Under the pieces are notes generated by a model. It was not told the DNA's origin and searched no databases. It worked only from the letters and a program-made list of their open reading frames with translations. From the NCBI GenBank assembly GCA_032158295.1, contig CM063247.1, positions 16,656,009 to 16,720,008 of the forward strand: a DNA stretch of 64,000 nucleotides. The letters are read 5' to 3'. The position numbers and the translations under genes were made by a program. Positions 1 to 11,640 of this stretch are shown here, piece after piece. This DNA is from Pycnopodia helianthoides. Taxonomy: Eukaryota; Echinodermata; Asteroidea; Forcipulatida; Asteriidae. Positions within the stretch are counted from its first letter, which is position 1. Every line of letters starts with the position of its first letter.

Positions 1-451
1 ATATCAGGGCGCCAAAGAACTGCTAACATTTTTTCCCCAAGATTTGTAAGGCAGGGGACCCACTACCCTGGGCATCACGGGGAGTGTGATATTCAACCTG
101 TAAATGCTCAAGGAAAAACTTGACTCTGCAGTTCATCTAGAATCCCTCACTTTGAGCAACTTTGCCTTTCAGGAGTAATTGACCTTTTCAAAAAAGGGTT
201 AATTTTAATCCCGGCATCTTATGAGTAATTGCCGCTAACAACATCTCTCTTGGGAGGTATTCTTACTGAAATGTCCCGCAGAAGAATTACCCTACACTCG
301 ATTAGAAATTAAGATATTGATGTCTTATGGTAAAAGCGGGGAGGGGCAAACTCGAAGGCCTTCCTGCTCTGGCTGCTTTTCCAAATCATTTGAAAGTCGT
401 CATGGAAAGTTTATGGAGTATTTGGGATTTAGCACTAATAAGGTGAACGTT
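1..451. other. Unassigned sequence
   Basis: I see no exon, RNA gene or clear repeat in this stretch. Confidence 0.5.
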
Positions 452-642
452 GTACACTCTAAAAAAAAACCCGCCAGTTTTACAGTGTGACCCGGATTCC
501 TAGTCAAAAGGACCCAGAAATGGGTCACACTGCAAGCAGAAGCCGAGTTAACATCTAGTTACCGGGTCAGTCTGATCCCCAAATGGGTCGGCTCCTTCTG
601 ACCTGGAAGCTGGGTCAATTCTGACCCGGTTGTAGACCATGC
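452..642. repeat. Dispersed repeat of the CACTCTAAAAA / GACCC family, copy 1
   Basis: It starts with gtacactctaaaaa and holds several TGACCC / GGGTCA motifs in both orientations, such as gacccagaaatgggtca. Related copies are at 6682-6880, 27470-27565 and 50384-50575. The ends and mixed-orientation motifs suggest a non-autonomous DNA element. Confidence 0.6.
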
Positions 643-2129
643 CAGAAGCAGAAAGGAGGCACACAGCGTGTAAAGGGATATAATAAGTATGCTAATTGCA
701 ACCGCAGGTAAAAAGAGACAAAGATGGATCGAAAGGGGGAAAACATAGACCACAAAATCAAACAGTTAAAATAGTGGGGAAAAAGATAACTTAAACAAAT
801 GGTCGGGTAATCTTTTGAAAATTCAGTAAACATTTCGGCATACCCGTACCTCTAACCATCTTCAGTTTAGGTCTAAGTACCATATTAACTAGTTAGCACG
901 AAATCACCGCGATTATGAAGTTGACGTTCACTTTTAGATTTGAAAGAACGCAAAAGAGTAGAACACCTCGTTGTGAATGAAGAAATATGGCCTAAATGTA
1001 GCCCAGCTCCAAATGGAGCCCAAACCGTGTAGCCAAAAAAAGTCCGTACCTAAAATATAGCCCGAGTATTGTACCTACAAGTAGCTAGGATATGGATGGC
1101 TAAATAAGGTTACATTTAGGTACAGGCCAAATTTTTGACTCCACAAAATGGCAGACTGTGTTAGTTCAAGAAGTAAAAAGAAAACCACACAATTTCCAGG
1201 GATATTGGTGTGAGTCATTATATTTTACTATTGAAACATCTTTCACGAATTTTCATGCTGGCAACGTGTTCCTTGAAATTACATGATTTGGGCTACATTT
1301 ATTTCTCGGCCTACATAGGCGCTGCAAATGATTTAAGTCTTTAAGGACTTGTGTTCCTGCACCACCCATTATTGAAGTACTACAATGTTATCCAAATGTA
1401 GACCTCTGTTACCTTTCTGTTGTTTATGGAATAACCAATATCGTAACAGGTATACCATATACAAAATTAATTTACAGGATGATAATTCAAGGAAAAATAC
1501 AATAACTACCAATATCCGTTTCGAATCCCAATTCTTCCGAGGAAATTGATTTATAGGACGAGAAGGTAGGCATATAATGTCTTTGCCCAAAGTACTTAAT
1601 GTGGCACTTAACCAAGTCATGACGGTGCAAGTTTACTGAGGTGAAAGGAAAACTGTAATACATGTTCATGTTCTTAGCCTAGGTTTAGAAGAGTAGCGCA
1701 AGAAGCCCATAATCCCATGTATCCTTGATCTGAACCTTGGGGTACCCTGAGGAGGGAAGTACCGTAGAAACCGGTAGAGTTTGGACGGTTGGTTTTAATG
1801 ACTGTCGCTCCCCCCCCCCCTTAGCAATTCTTCAAGTTTTAAAGGTTAGCTCACTTGCTGAAAAGCATGTGCTCTCTAACATGAGTGACGTACCTTAGCT
1901 TTGTAGAAAAACTGGCAAGTCCGTCTATATTGATGACTATATCGGTTGCTTCCATTAGAAATTTGGTGTGGTGTGTTTTGCACTAACTATTTTGGAACGA
2001 TAGCTCCATTGAAGTTCTGTGATGTTTCGAGAAAAGTGTGTGGTAGTTTGGTTTATTTTATACATTTTTATCGACTTGTCATAGCCATGACAGTTTATAG
2101 AACCTAAGAATTCTAAATTGTATCTCGCC
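643..2129. other. Unassigned sequence
   Basis: Only short, chance-like frames. A poly-C tract lies near 1810-1820. No conserved domain or repeat recognised. Confidence 0.5.
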
Positions 2130-2450
2130 AAGACGACTTACAGTAAAAGAGTTACCATCTCAATGTCAGTGAGTCGTCTTGATGAGATGCGTATACTAGG
2201 ACAATTCGACATCTCAGGTTCAGTAAGTCGACTTGACGACATGTATTACCAGGACAACTCGACATCTCAGATTCAGTAAGTCAACTTGGCAACTTGTATT
2301 ACCAGGACAGTTTGACATTTCAGGTTCAGTAAGTCGGCTTGACGACATGTATTACCAGGACAACTCGACATGACAGGTTCAGTAAGTCAACTTGGCGACA
2401 TGTATTACCAGGCCAATTCGAAATCAGGTTTTTTTAAGTCGACTTGACTA
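2130..2450. repeat. 53-bp tandem repeat (minisatellite), about 5-6 units
   Basis: The phrase gtattaccagg recurs at about 2243, 2296, 2349 and 2402, exactly 53 bp apart, with a diverged first unit at about 2190. Each unit contains AGTCGACTT or a one-base variant. The same motif is found inside the foldback element at 35444-35717. Confidence 0.85.
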
Positions 2451-2697
2451 GCTAAATGTTCACGTTGGATACACGGTATGGCAACCCTGGAGATCCGTCT
2501 GCCCTTGGTTATAGGGCATGCTTTGTCGAGTTTCTTATCATATGAAAGGTCACACTGGATGATTGCGTCATTGGAACCTCCAAGGTATTGACCCACTTTC
2601 GAAGCCTTTACGTGGTTTTTTCGAACACAACACGGGAATACTATAGTGCTACCGTATTTTCTACAAATATTATCTTTTCACCTTGGCAACTGGCCTT

Positions 2698-2880
2698 GTA
2701 AACGTTGTTGAGCTGTCTCCCTGGTTGAAGTCTATATAGGCACATTGTGGTTCGAATCCTGTCCACTTCAATCAGGATTCGTCCGGACAACACACCCATA
2801 AAAAACGTTCTCTTCTGATATCCTAAAGAGCTCGTGTGTGCGTCTGAACCACCTCGGGCCAGTATGTACAAGCCTCTACC
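2698..2880 (+). repeat. Possible tRNA-derived SINE
   Basis: A B-box-like ggttcgaatcc lies near 2751, with a plausible A-box region about 45 bp upstream. The tRNA fold is poor and the body matches no other copy in the window. Confidence 0.35.
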
Positions 2881-5611
2881 TGCTCAATGCAGACTCCCGT
2901 GGGAGCTCTTCCTGTCTTTCAGTAATGACTTGATTAGCCGGATGACCATTGACAATAACATAACAGTTCAGCGCCTTGGGCTGCGGGTGTAAACGCATTG
3001 GTGATGTAGATCTTCATGCAGCTCCAAAGTTCTGTTTATTCAATTTACACAAGTTTAGAAGTATCATTCGGCAGATGATGGTGAGTGACGGTTTCCTGCG
3101 GGCTCGGTGTACTTTCTCTTAGAAGAAAAGTGCAACTATAAATACATACGTAATAAGCATTTAGGATATTTTGCTTTGAGGGTGGACTTGTTTTGATTAC
3201 GTCAGTAATAGTCTTGCACCATCGAACGATAACGAGAAGTTGATTGAATCATTGAAAATCATGTTAGTATTGGTGAGGCGGCGCAGTACGGCATTCCGAT
3301 GGGACTGTTTCCATTAGATTGTATTTAATCCTCTTGTTTGATAATAACTGTTGTCTTCTCCTCAACGAGTTTTTATATTAGATTAGTTCATAACGAATTT
3401 GACCTAAAGACATTGATGGCGTTTTAATGTGTTATTTGTATACAATCTATTGGCAACTATTGTGGCGAATCGAGATTTAAAAAAGAAGCGACTTCGTGAA
3501 ATTTGTCACGCGTATCTGCACCTATTCTTTTGTGATGTTGCACATTTTGCTGTAAATATTTGCACACAGTATTTGCTACGTTGCATATTTGTTTGTTGCA
3601 AGTGCGAATGTAGTGTGGTGTAAGCCATGCACACAAAATGATGGTATTCGGTTAGGATTTGGAATTTTGGAATAGACACTCTGGCTTATAGTGGAAACAG
3701 ATCATATACATTATATAGAGTGACATAGTTTCCTTATTGCATGCGTCAAGTTGACATGTTCAAGGTATCAAATGAAAGCTAATTACTTTCCCCCATCCCG
3801 GAAAAATCGCAATTTTAACTCTCCTTCTTTGATCTTCAAGCCGGCCTGAAATCGGGCAATGTATCTTAAACAAAACAAAGGAAGTACAAAGGGGAGAAAT
3901 GTTAGCGTTTATCAGCAGGATATCACGAGGTACGCCAATACGGTTCATTTAGGAATCTTGTCACGCATTTTGAATTAGGAAACCTACAAACTCACTCCCC
4001 TCGTCAAAAAGGCAACCCACAAAAAACTGAGGTAAAATAAGGGAGAACTTCAGACAGTTTCGTCTCGTGTCTTGAAATAACATATACGCGAGAAGTTCGC
4101 GTAGAAAGGAGTTACGCCTCGCAAAGTTGCCCCCAGGGCATATGCGTCAATCGTCGGTTTGTATTTCTGGTGCGTTCGGCCGGGTCCCCTGCATGGAACC
4201 GCTCCCTGTCTTTAAACAAAAATGACTCACTGATTTTCCTCTTTCTACATTTTTTTGACGTTGTCATCTTCAACTAAAACTTGTAATTATTAAAATTTTG
4301 GGAGGAAGTAATTTAACCCCGGTTTAAGTTGTTTTGTAGACATGCATGAATTGTGTTTGGGGATGCTTGACGGTGCAGAACAAGAACCACCCACTGGCTT
4401 GCTGAAAAACATGCAAATAAACGAAAGAAAGATAAGAAGTTGAAGAAACTGCGGGATCTCTAAGTGCAAAATACTCTCAGCTCCGTGGTTTTTCACGAGG
4501 ATGCTTGAACGTGGTTCACTAAATGAACGTGCAGAAAATTCTAGCCATGCATGCAGAACCAAACAGACAGACACAGTAGACTTAACATTGCTCGTGCCTG
4601 GTTTTATGTCTTTTTCCGCCAGCACCTTTAGCACATGGGTCCAGTTGTCATCTTCGAGGGTTAATAATAGTTCATACAATTAGCACTACAGGCAAAATGT
4701 TTGTAACATGGGCACGAGATCAATATGCAAACTAGTGTCGCCGATGCTCTCCGTGTGGTCTATCCGTAACGTTGAAGCCGAGGACTTTAACGAACGTTTC
4801 GGGGGATTGAGGACATCCTAAAACAATGGGAGAGCAGAGAGAGGAGTCCTCCATTTAACGGGTCGACAAATGTGAGCTGTGAATGTGATTGAATGTATGT
4901 TTGTTGTTCCGTTTTCTCAAGTGGGTAATGTTTTTTAGTTGGAGTCATCATCTTCCTTTCTTGAATTTCTCTGGCTTCTTTTCAAGGATGTAGTATTCCC
5001 TGTACTTGATGAAGATCATGATGTTCACCTACAGAAGGTCATACATACAGTCTTTCAACAGGACCGTGTTGTCCTGATAGACCGACTGTAAAAAAAAAAA
5101 TGATACCAAATCTCTCGTCGAACTTTTCATATTTCGCCCATACCATTTGAGGAATGTGGTCTTCATTATTTTCAGACAGTCAATGTATTCATAGGCTCAG
5201 CAAGCAAAGGGGATCATGCCATGCAAAGATTGCGCATGACATTACGTTATGTCCGGGCAGGGGGAAGTTGCACTTCCTTCCCCACCATGGTCCATAGGGG
5301 GAAATCCCAGTACCCCGTGTGCATGGCATGGGGAGTCTAGCTCCGTGTGTTTGTAGGCACACAATAATGCAATGTAGTTTTGGGAAATCACTGCCATGCA
5401 GTAGGCTTGACATGATTTAGGTGTACATCGTGATTTTAACGAGAGCCCTTGTTTATAATAGGGATCAGGAGACTTGTTCTTCTTTCGACGATAAATGTCT
5501 TAACTTTGTTTGTGATGGTTGATTGGTTATGCACGCGTGTGTGCCATCTTTGACATTGAAACTTTGGCCTTTTTTGTTGATTTAAACACAAAGCCATTGG
5601 TTAGTAGGTTT
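2881..5611. other. Unassigned sequence
   Basis: No exon or repeat is assignable. The minus strand has a 129-codon frame (4290-4679) without a recognisable domain. An A11 run lies near 5091. Confidence 0.5.
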
Positions 5612-5938
5612 GTGGCGTGTTGTGACTGAGCGGTTACTCGAGTTCTGATGGTTCTGATCAGCTGAGTGTGGGTTCGAGTCCCGGTCGTGGCGCTTGTGTC
5701 CTTAAGCGTGACCATAATTTAGTTTGTCCTTCGGATTGGACTTTAAGCTGCGGGGTAGTGCACGTATATAACCCAGAACACTTATCGTGGAAGAGTAAGG
5801 GTTAACACCGGTGTTTCTTGTTCACATAGCAAGCACCCTTGTTTACAGGTTTCCTCAGGCTTGCGAGCTACATTGATTAAGTTACTTATGAGGCATCATT
5901 GGTTTCATTGCCAGAAATATACTGAAAATAAAGGTATA
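5612..5938 (+). repeat. SINE, tRNA-Leu-like family, full-length copy
   Basis: The head carries an A box (gactgagcggtta) and a B box (ggttcgagtccc). The body contains ccttcggattggac, tagtgcacgta, aacacttatcgtgg, ggtgtttcttgttcac and cctcaggcttgcgagctaca. Copies at 28641, 33880 and 40448 share head and body in this order, which defines the family. Confidence 0.85.
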
Positions 5939-6681
5939 GTCCTCGTTTGAATACTCGTTTGAGACGAACCCTTTGAAAAACCCTTTGTAATTTTTCATTT
6001 CGAGACCACCACCGTCAGGTCAGATTAAGCAATCTTAACAGGTATATGCAGATCTACCGCGGTATAGCGTAGGTTTGAACCTCGAGACTCATTTATGTAG
6101 CACCTTGGGTTTAAAAGGGTATGTGGCACAATATTCAGCCAACCATGCTGCCAGAAACAACCCCTTTTTATGATAAGTGATATGCATTATACAACACAGG
6201 ACCTATGGCTTAACGTCACCTCCTTAGGACGAAGCATGGTTGGTTAATCTCGTCCGTCACTCTGACAGCCCAACAAAATAACACTTACCAGAGTAAGATT
6301 ACCAGCCAGAATGTACCATGTCACAATGTACAATTTGTGGCTGGTATCATGCTTCATTTTGCGTAACAGAATATGGGGCTCAGGATACTCCACTAGGGGC
6401 ATGAGTTGGAACGGTGTGGCATAGAATGGACAAGGAACCTTGTCACCTTAGCTCATTCTATTACACATCATGTAGTGTGATATGGTAACAGTGGAAGTAT
6501 TACAGTCTCATCTGTGGTATTCATTTCTAAGACATGGAAATGAATCATTACTCGAGGATCAATTTCATGATAGATAAAAGAAAGATGACACGGCACCTTA
6601 GATACTTTAACTCTTCAATAGGGTTCAGACAGCAATCGGGCAAGCTTGTGTAACTTAAAGAGTAAATCTCGCCCTGATAAC
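5939..6681. other. Unassigned sequence
   Basis: No exon or repeat recognised. Confidence 0.5.
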
Positions 6682-6880
6682 CACACTCTAAAAACTCGAG
6701 AACTCGGGTTCCAGATCATAGGAGGCCCAACCCATTTCTGGGTCAGTGTGACCCGTAATCTGTGTCAGAATAACACATAAATGCTGGATTAAACTGGATT
6801 ACAAGAGTTTAAATCAGTTTCCGGGTCAGCCTGATCCAGCAATCGGTCAGGCACCCTGGGAGTAGGGATCTTGTTCAATT
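6682..6880. repeat. CACTCTAAAAA / GACCC family repeat, copy 2
   Basis: It begins cacactctaaaaactcg and contains acccatttctgggtcag and several GACCC/GGGTC motifs, like copy 1. Confidence 0.6.
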
Positions 6881-7559
6881 ATGACCATAGAGGTTTTTGA
6901 GTACAGGCGTAGAGGTGTTGGTCTTATAATTATACGATTTCTCTTGTCTGTAAGTATTTGTTGTTGTTACTCCAGTAGGCACGACCAAGAGCCTTTTTGT
7001 TTGTTTGCTCACAAGAACGATAGTTCTTTGAGACAGAAGTACGATGCTCTTCAAAACAGTACGAGGTGTTGATAAAAGGCGGTCTTTAGTTCTGTTCCCA
7101 TTTCGTGTCTAAGACCTTAGCAACGCGTCATGCCTTTAAGGCACGGCAATGAGTCAAGGTCTTCAGTGTGATTCGGAAGATCTAATTCCTGGATTTGTTT
7201 CCAGGGAAGATGTGCTTCCGTTGTCAGCAGATGTCTTTCATCAGCTCCAACGTCTCTGTCAGACGTTAAAGATGCGCAGCCTGAAGTATTCATATCTGCA
7301 CCGGCAGCTTCCATTTCAGTCGTCGCAAACTAGGAGACGAGCGTTGCAGTGTTATGGGTCTTGATACCCGAAGGCTTGCAGACATGCAATGTTGGCCCTG
7401 TCAAATCGAGTACATACATGTTAGAAATAATTTTTCCAAGATACCCTTTTCCCCAAAGATGCCCTTTTCCCCAAAGATGCAATTGTTACATCTATCATTT
7501 GTTGTTGCAGTATACCCACTGCAAGTTGCATGATTCGAACCGCCCTCCCGTCACCTGAC
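6881..7559. other. Unassigned sequence with a short tandem duplication
   Basis: Open frames of 63-71 codons overlap here without a known domain. The phrase ccttttccccaaagatg occurs twice in tandem near 7446-7480. Confidence 0.5.
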
Positions 7560-7690
7560 ACCCTCGATGGTGTATTGATGGTTAAAACATCTGCTCTAAA
7601 AGTCTGGGGTCGTAGGTCCGAGTCCCACCTGAGTGGTATGCCTATGGATTCCCTCACGAGGAAAACAATGACAATCTAAAGTGAGAGAAT
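7560..7690 (+). repeat. Possible tRNA-derived SINE head
   Basis: A short tRNA-like stretch (gatggttaaaacatctgctc, then tccgagtccc as a B box). The body does not match the other SINE families in the window. Confidence 0.35.
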
Positions 7691-8460
7691 TTGTTTTTTC
7701 TTTTTTACATTCCTTTCGAACTGTGGCAAGTTTGTGAAAAGCAAGATACAGGTAGGGAGTTCCTGAGTGTAGCTATTTTGTTCTAGTGCAAGCATGAACA
7801 TTTATTTTGTATATGGGCTCTTATGGTGGATTGGAAATCATCTCGGTAATCAAGTACCGATGATCTGAGCCAAGATGGACTCAAAAGATAAGAGCAAAAA
7901 CTCTATGAAAACCAGGTTTTTCTTCACCAGGAGCTGCAAACGGAGCACCCTTCCTTGGAGACTATTGAACCATGATAACACTTGTCAGAGCCGACGCACG
8001 TCTCCACTCCGGAGGTGATTGGGAAAGTTAACCCTTCCCGGTTTGGGTTTCCGGGGGTATGGAATGAAAAGCACGTGAGGTGGGCAAGATTCTTGCTGGA
8101 GGGGGATAGAGGCTGCAAAGACGAAGCCTGGAGACTTGGGGGAGGATAACTGGATCCTGGACATTGAAAGGAAAAGAATGAAACAAGGTCACCTCGCGAG
8201 ATCTTTTTGCAAAACCTTGAATTAGATGGTTAAAAAAACATAAAGGTCCCTGAAGCCGTTATGTGTAAATTACAATGACTTTGAACGGCTTATGACAAAG
8301 TTTAGTTTTGCATGCAGTCTCGTAAGAAACCAACCTTTAGCATTTCAGTACTGTAAAACTTTGATTCTACCGTACTGTTTCCTATTGGCCATTAATGCTT
8401 CACCGCAACTGTCTTTAGAAGTGACATGAATACACGTTCCGGCTTAAAACAAAATTAATA
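7691..8460. other. Unassigned sequence
   Basis: No exon or repeat recognised. Confidence 0.5.
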
Positions 8461-8570
8461 TGTGTGGCGTGTGATGGCCGAGCGGTTAAGTGTACTGGGT
8501 ACCAGTGTACCTGGTGTTTCTGGTCGACAGAGTGGGGGCTCGAGTCCCGGTCTTGACACTTGTGTCCCAC
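8461..8570 (+). repeat. SINE, tRNA-Leu-like family, truncated copy
   Basis: The head is clear: gatggccgagcggttaag, ggtgtttctgg, ggctcgagtcccgg and cacttgtgtcc. The body then diverges, so this is a 3'-truncated or different-tail copy. Confidence 0.7.
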
Positions 8571-9014
8571 GAGGGACGTGGTCAGCGCTTGCTGGCACTT
8601 GTTCATATTTCTATTGTCTTAACCACATCGTACATACCAGTAAGCTCATCTGCCATGACACTCCGAGCTGGACCATGCCACGCATCCTATAGAGGGGATG
8701 TCAATCAACAGGGATCCGTGATTTGGTTAGGAGAAGGGAAAACATCTCTTCTAGTATCCTGTGTGTACAAAATCGGTAAATCAATTACTTTCAATTACTG
8801 TCAATGGTAGATGCAACCGAGTGATAAGACTTAATTAATTATAAAAACGATAAAGATTAAATTGTCTCAGGCAAGACCTAGACATGTAAAATCCAAATCG
8901 TCGAGAAAGTGCAAAACATACTCTCTTAACCTATGAAAAACCTTTGGAAGTGTGCAGAGCAAACGTAAAGGCGTTGGTATTAAGACCAAAAGAGTGCCTC
9001 GTTTGAGGGTAAGA

Positions 9015-9292
9015 CACGTATTTGCTTCGTCCTTGGGTTGGGACGTAAAGCCGTAGGTCCCGTGTCGTGTAAAACATGCAAAATATCCCAGTGTATACTT
9101 ATTGTTAGGATAGGGTTTGTCTCGGTGTTTTCTGGAATGGTTGGCTGCAGTTTGCGCTACAGCAACCATAACATGGTGCTTTAATTGACTAGCTCTTATA
9201 ATTTTTGAACATGGCTCACCTTACTGACAAAACAATGAGCGCTCTGAGACGCCTTCGAGTGTAAAATGGCGCTATATAAGAACTGCGTATTA
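9015..9292 (+). repeat. SINE body with GCGCTATATAA tail
   Basis: It shares the ttgggacgtaaagccgtagg and gtaggtcccgtg phrases with the SINE bodies. It ends in gagcgctctgagacg and ggcgctatataagaac, a tail type common to many animal tRNA-derived SINEs. The tRNA head is absent or eroded. Confidence 0.55.
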
Positions 9293-9782
9293 TTGACCGT
9301 TTGGTTTGGCGTTAGTCCGGGGGAGATCTTAATTGTGATGGGCAGGTGGGTCAGCCCCTCGGTTCCTCCTTGTCTGTTAATACTCCCCATTCAGTCAGGA
9401 AATAACGTTTCTCATACAGTTGGATGCCAGGTATATCAGTTATATAATGTCTGAGCTTAATTGAAATTGACAATGAAGCTGACATTCACCAGAGGGACCT
9501 ACTATTTATAAGAATTGAGTGGGCAGCTTGTATCGGGGTTCAGTACAAATTACTCCTCATACAAAACCACTTATGATCTCTCAGTTATTTATATCGAACG
9601 GTTATATGTAATTAAGCTATCTTGAAGACTGTTGTAATATGTTGGTTTGCTTGCAAAATTGTATATTTCTTAGCATTTCTTAATTTTTGAAAAGCATACA
9701 ATAATAACATACATTTTGTTTTACAAAAATAGGAGATGTACGCGAAATTTATTTCTGCTTTCCCGACTTACATTATTATTTC
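9293..9782. other. Unassigned sequence
   Basis: No exon or repeat recognised. Confidence 0.5.
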
Positions 9783-10195
9783 AATATTTTTCTGGTAATG
9801 AAACCTAGGGCCCTTCAAAATAATGTGACTCGCACTGTGACCTGTAAGGTTCGACTATACTTGTGTATGAGAACAAGACGAATTATCAGTTTTAGATGAC
9901 TGGAGAGGAAATCCCCAAATAGAGAAAACCCATGCAGTCAGGTATAGAGGTTTTACAGTCTCGTGATGTTATCACGTGACTGTGTGTTTGAGACGCCATA
10001 TTGCCGGTCAATGACCAGAGGCAAGATCACAGTTCATTACCGTAACCATGACCGGCAAGATGGCTGCCGTTGCGGCCAGTGACGTCAGCTGAAAAACCTC
10101 TATAGGGACTGAAATACCAATGTACATGCAAGGCTCGGGTCTGGATCCGAACCGGGGTCCATAGAGGTGAAAAGCACGACGAAACTACTCAGTAA
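9783..10195 (-). repeat. SINE of a second family, split by a foldback insertion
   Basis: Read on + it begins tttctggtaatgaaacc and ends near gatccgaaccggggtcc (an inverted B box), so it is a minus-strand SINE. The same outline recurs at 43846-44070 and 57540-57685. A 162-bp foldback element at 9943-10104 interrupts it. Confidence 0.7.
9943..10104. mobile_element. MITE with TATAGAGGTTTT terminal inverted repeats
   Basis: The left end is tatagaggttttacag and the right end ctgaaaaacctctata, inverted copies of each other. The outer TA fits a mariner-type target site. It is nested within the SINE at 9783-10195. Confidence 0.8.
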
Positions 10196-10587
10196 ACCTA
10201 AATAGTTTCAAGGAAAAAGAGTTGACACAAAAACCTTTTTTGTATGTACTTGAATAATATATTCTTTATGAAAATACACTGATGTAAATCACAGGTTAAG
10301 CAGGTGCCAATCATTACGAGGTAACTTCATGTAGACTTTGTGATGTCCTTTAACTGCCAATTACCTTTGGACTTTTGCTAATTACTTGACATACTTCATT
10401 TCCTACCACTGTATATATTAACCATATTTGGAGCAGTGGGGGCTGTGAGGCGTTTCTCTGCCCTTGTAATTTCTTGATGCATTTCCTCCGGTGAGTGATT
10501 ATTAAGGAGCCTTATCCAGCTTGGTCTGATTTCCTACAGCTCCTTAAGCAGACAATAATGCCAAGAAAAGATCTGCTAAGCAAAACA
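10196..10587. other. Unassigned sequence
   Basis: No exon or repeat recognised. Confidence 0.5.
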
Positions 10588-10961
10588 TTAAAGGAACATT
10601 ACAGAATTGGTAAGAAAAAAACTTGTAAAATATACTTTTTGATCACAAATTTACGTAAAACTTACACGGTCTAATGATGATAATAGTAGAAAACATCCTT
10701 GAAATATTTCTGTCAGAAATGCCATATTTGATGAGAAATGAATAAACTAATTTTCCGATTGGAGTTTATCGCTCAGTGAGCGTTTTATTCATTTGTTGAA
10801 TCTATATGATTTCATATGAATATTTTCTCGTGACCCAGATGGCTGATCGATCTCAAACTTCTACAGGTTTGTCAGTTTATGTATATGGTGGATTACATGA
10901 AGTGCTTACACTGCCAACAACTGTTTTATTAGCAAAAACCAATTCTGTACTGTTCCTTTAA
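10588..10961. mobile_element. MITE with TTAA ends
   Basis: The left end is ttaaaggaacattacagaat and the right end is the inverse of ttaaaggaacagtacagaat, so the two ends match over about 25 bp with few changes. TTAA at both ends fits a piggyBac-type target site. There is no transposase frame inside. Confidence 0.8.
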
Positions 10962-11457
10962 AGACGCAACCCGTTGCAAACAAAACATTTAACATGATAT
11001 TTTGGATGGAATTTTTTCTCTCTCTTTCTGGTAAGCACAATCGTTTGTGCTTTGAAAAATGTGTGTGTTTAAGCAGCTATTTAAAATGTAGCCTCTAGGA
11101 AAAAACAATTTAGCCATGAAAGATATGAAAGTATATTTAAAAAAATATCATAAAGAAATGGCATATACTTCGATTTAAGAAGAGTTCCGTGCCTCTGGTG
11201 TTCAAGAAAAAAATTCTTTAAAGAATCTCCCAAATATATATATTTTTTGTACTCCGTTAAAACTTCAACCGTTGAAGTTTTAAGAATGTTTTTGTTTTCG
11301 CATTTCACTAGGGATAGTCTGGTTCTTCTTAGTACGTACCTAGATTTTAAAAATCCTATACTTTTTCAGAGCATATATAAGAATTAAAATGAAGTTGACT
11401 GAGTTTTATTGCATGAAAACGTCCATGATATGTATTTCGGTTAGATTTTTTGTCTAG
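10962..11457. other. Unassigned AT-rich sequence
   Basis: A short inverted pair (aaaacttcaaccgttgaagttt) lies near 11260. No exon recognised. Confidence 0.5.
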
Positions 11458-11640
11458 CCAGGAGCAAGTTCGGGTGGGCGACTAGAGTGACTAGACAGTG
11501 TGACAGTGTGTGACGTAGCTCTCGATTTGACTAGCTCGACCATGCTCCAGTGCATGGTCGAGCTAGTCAATCTCCCTCTGCTCTATGGTTTCTAGTAAGT
11601 CTATAGTCACTCTAGTCGCTCACCCGAACTTGCTCCTTGG
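11458..11640. mobile_element. Nested palindromic foldback element
   Basis: The outer arms (ccaggagcaagttcgggtgg and its inverse ending at 11640) pair over about 36 bp. An inner hairpin pairs ttgactagctcgaccatg with catggtcgagctagtcaa. There is no coding capacity. Confidence 0.85.

Noticed and set aside
4290..4679. 129-codon frame on the minus strand
   Set aside because: The first 30 residues look protein-like, but there is no known domain and no partner exon; left unassigned.
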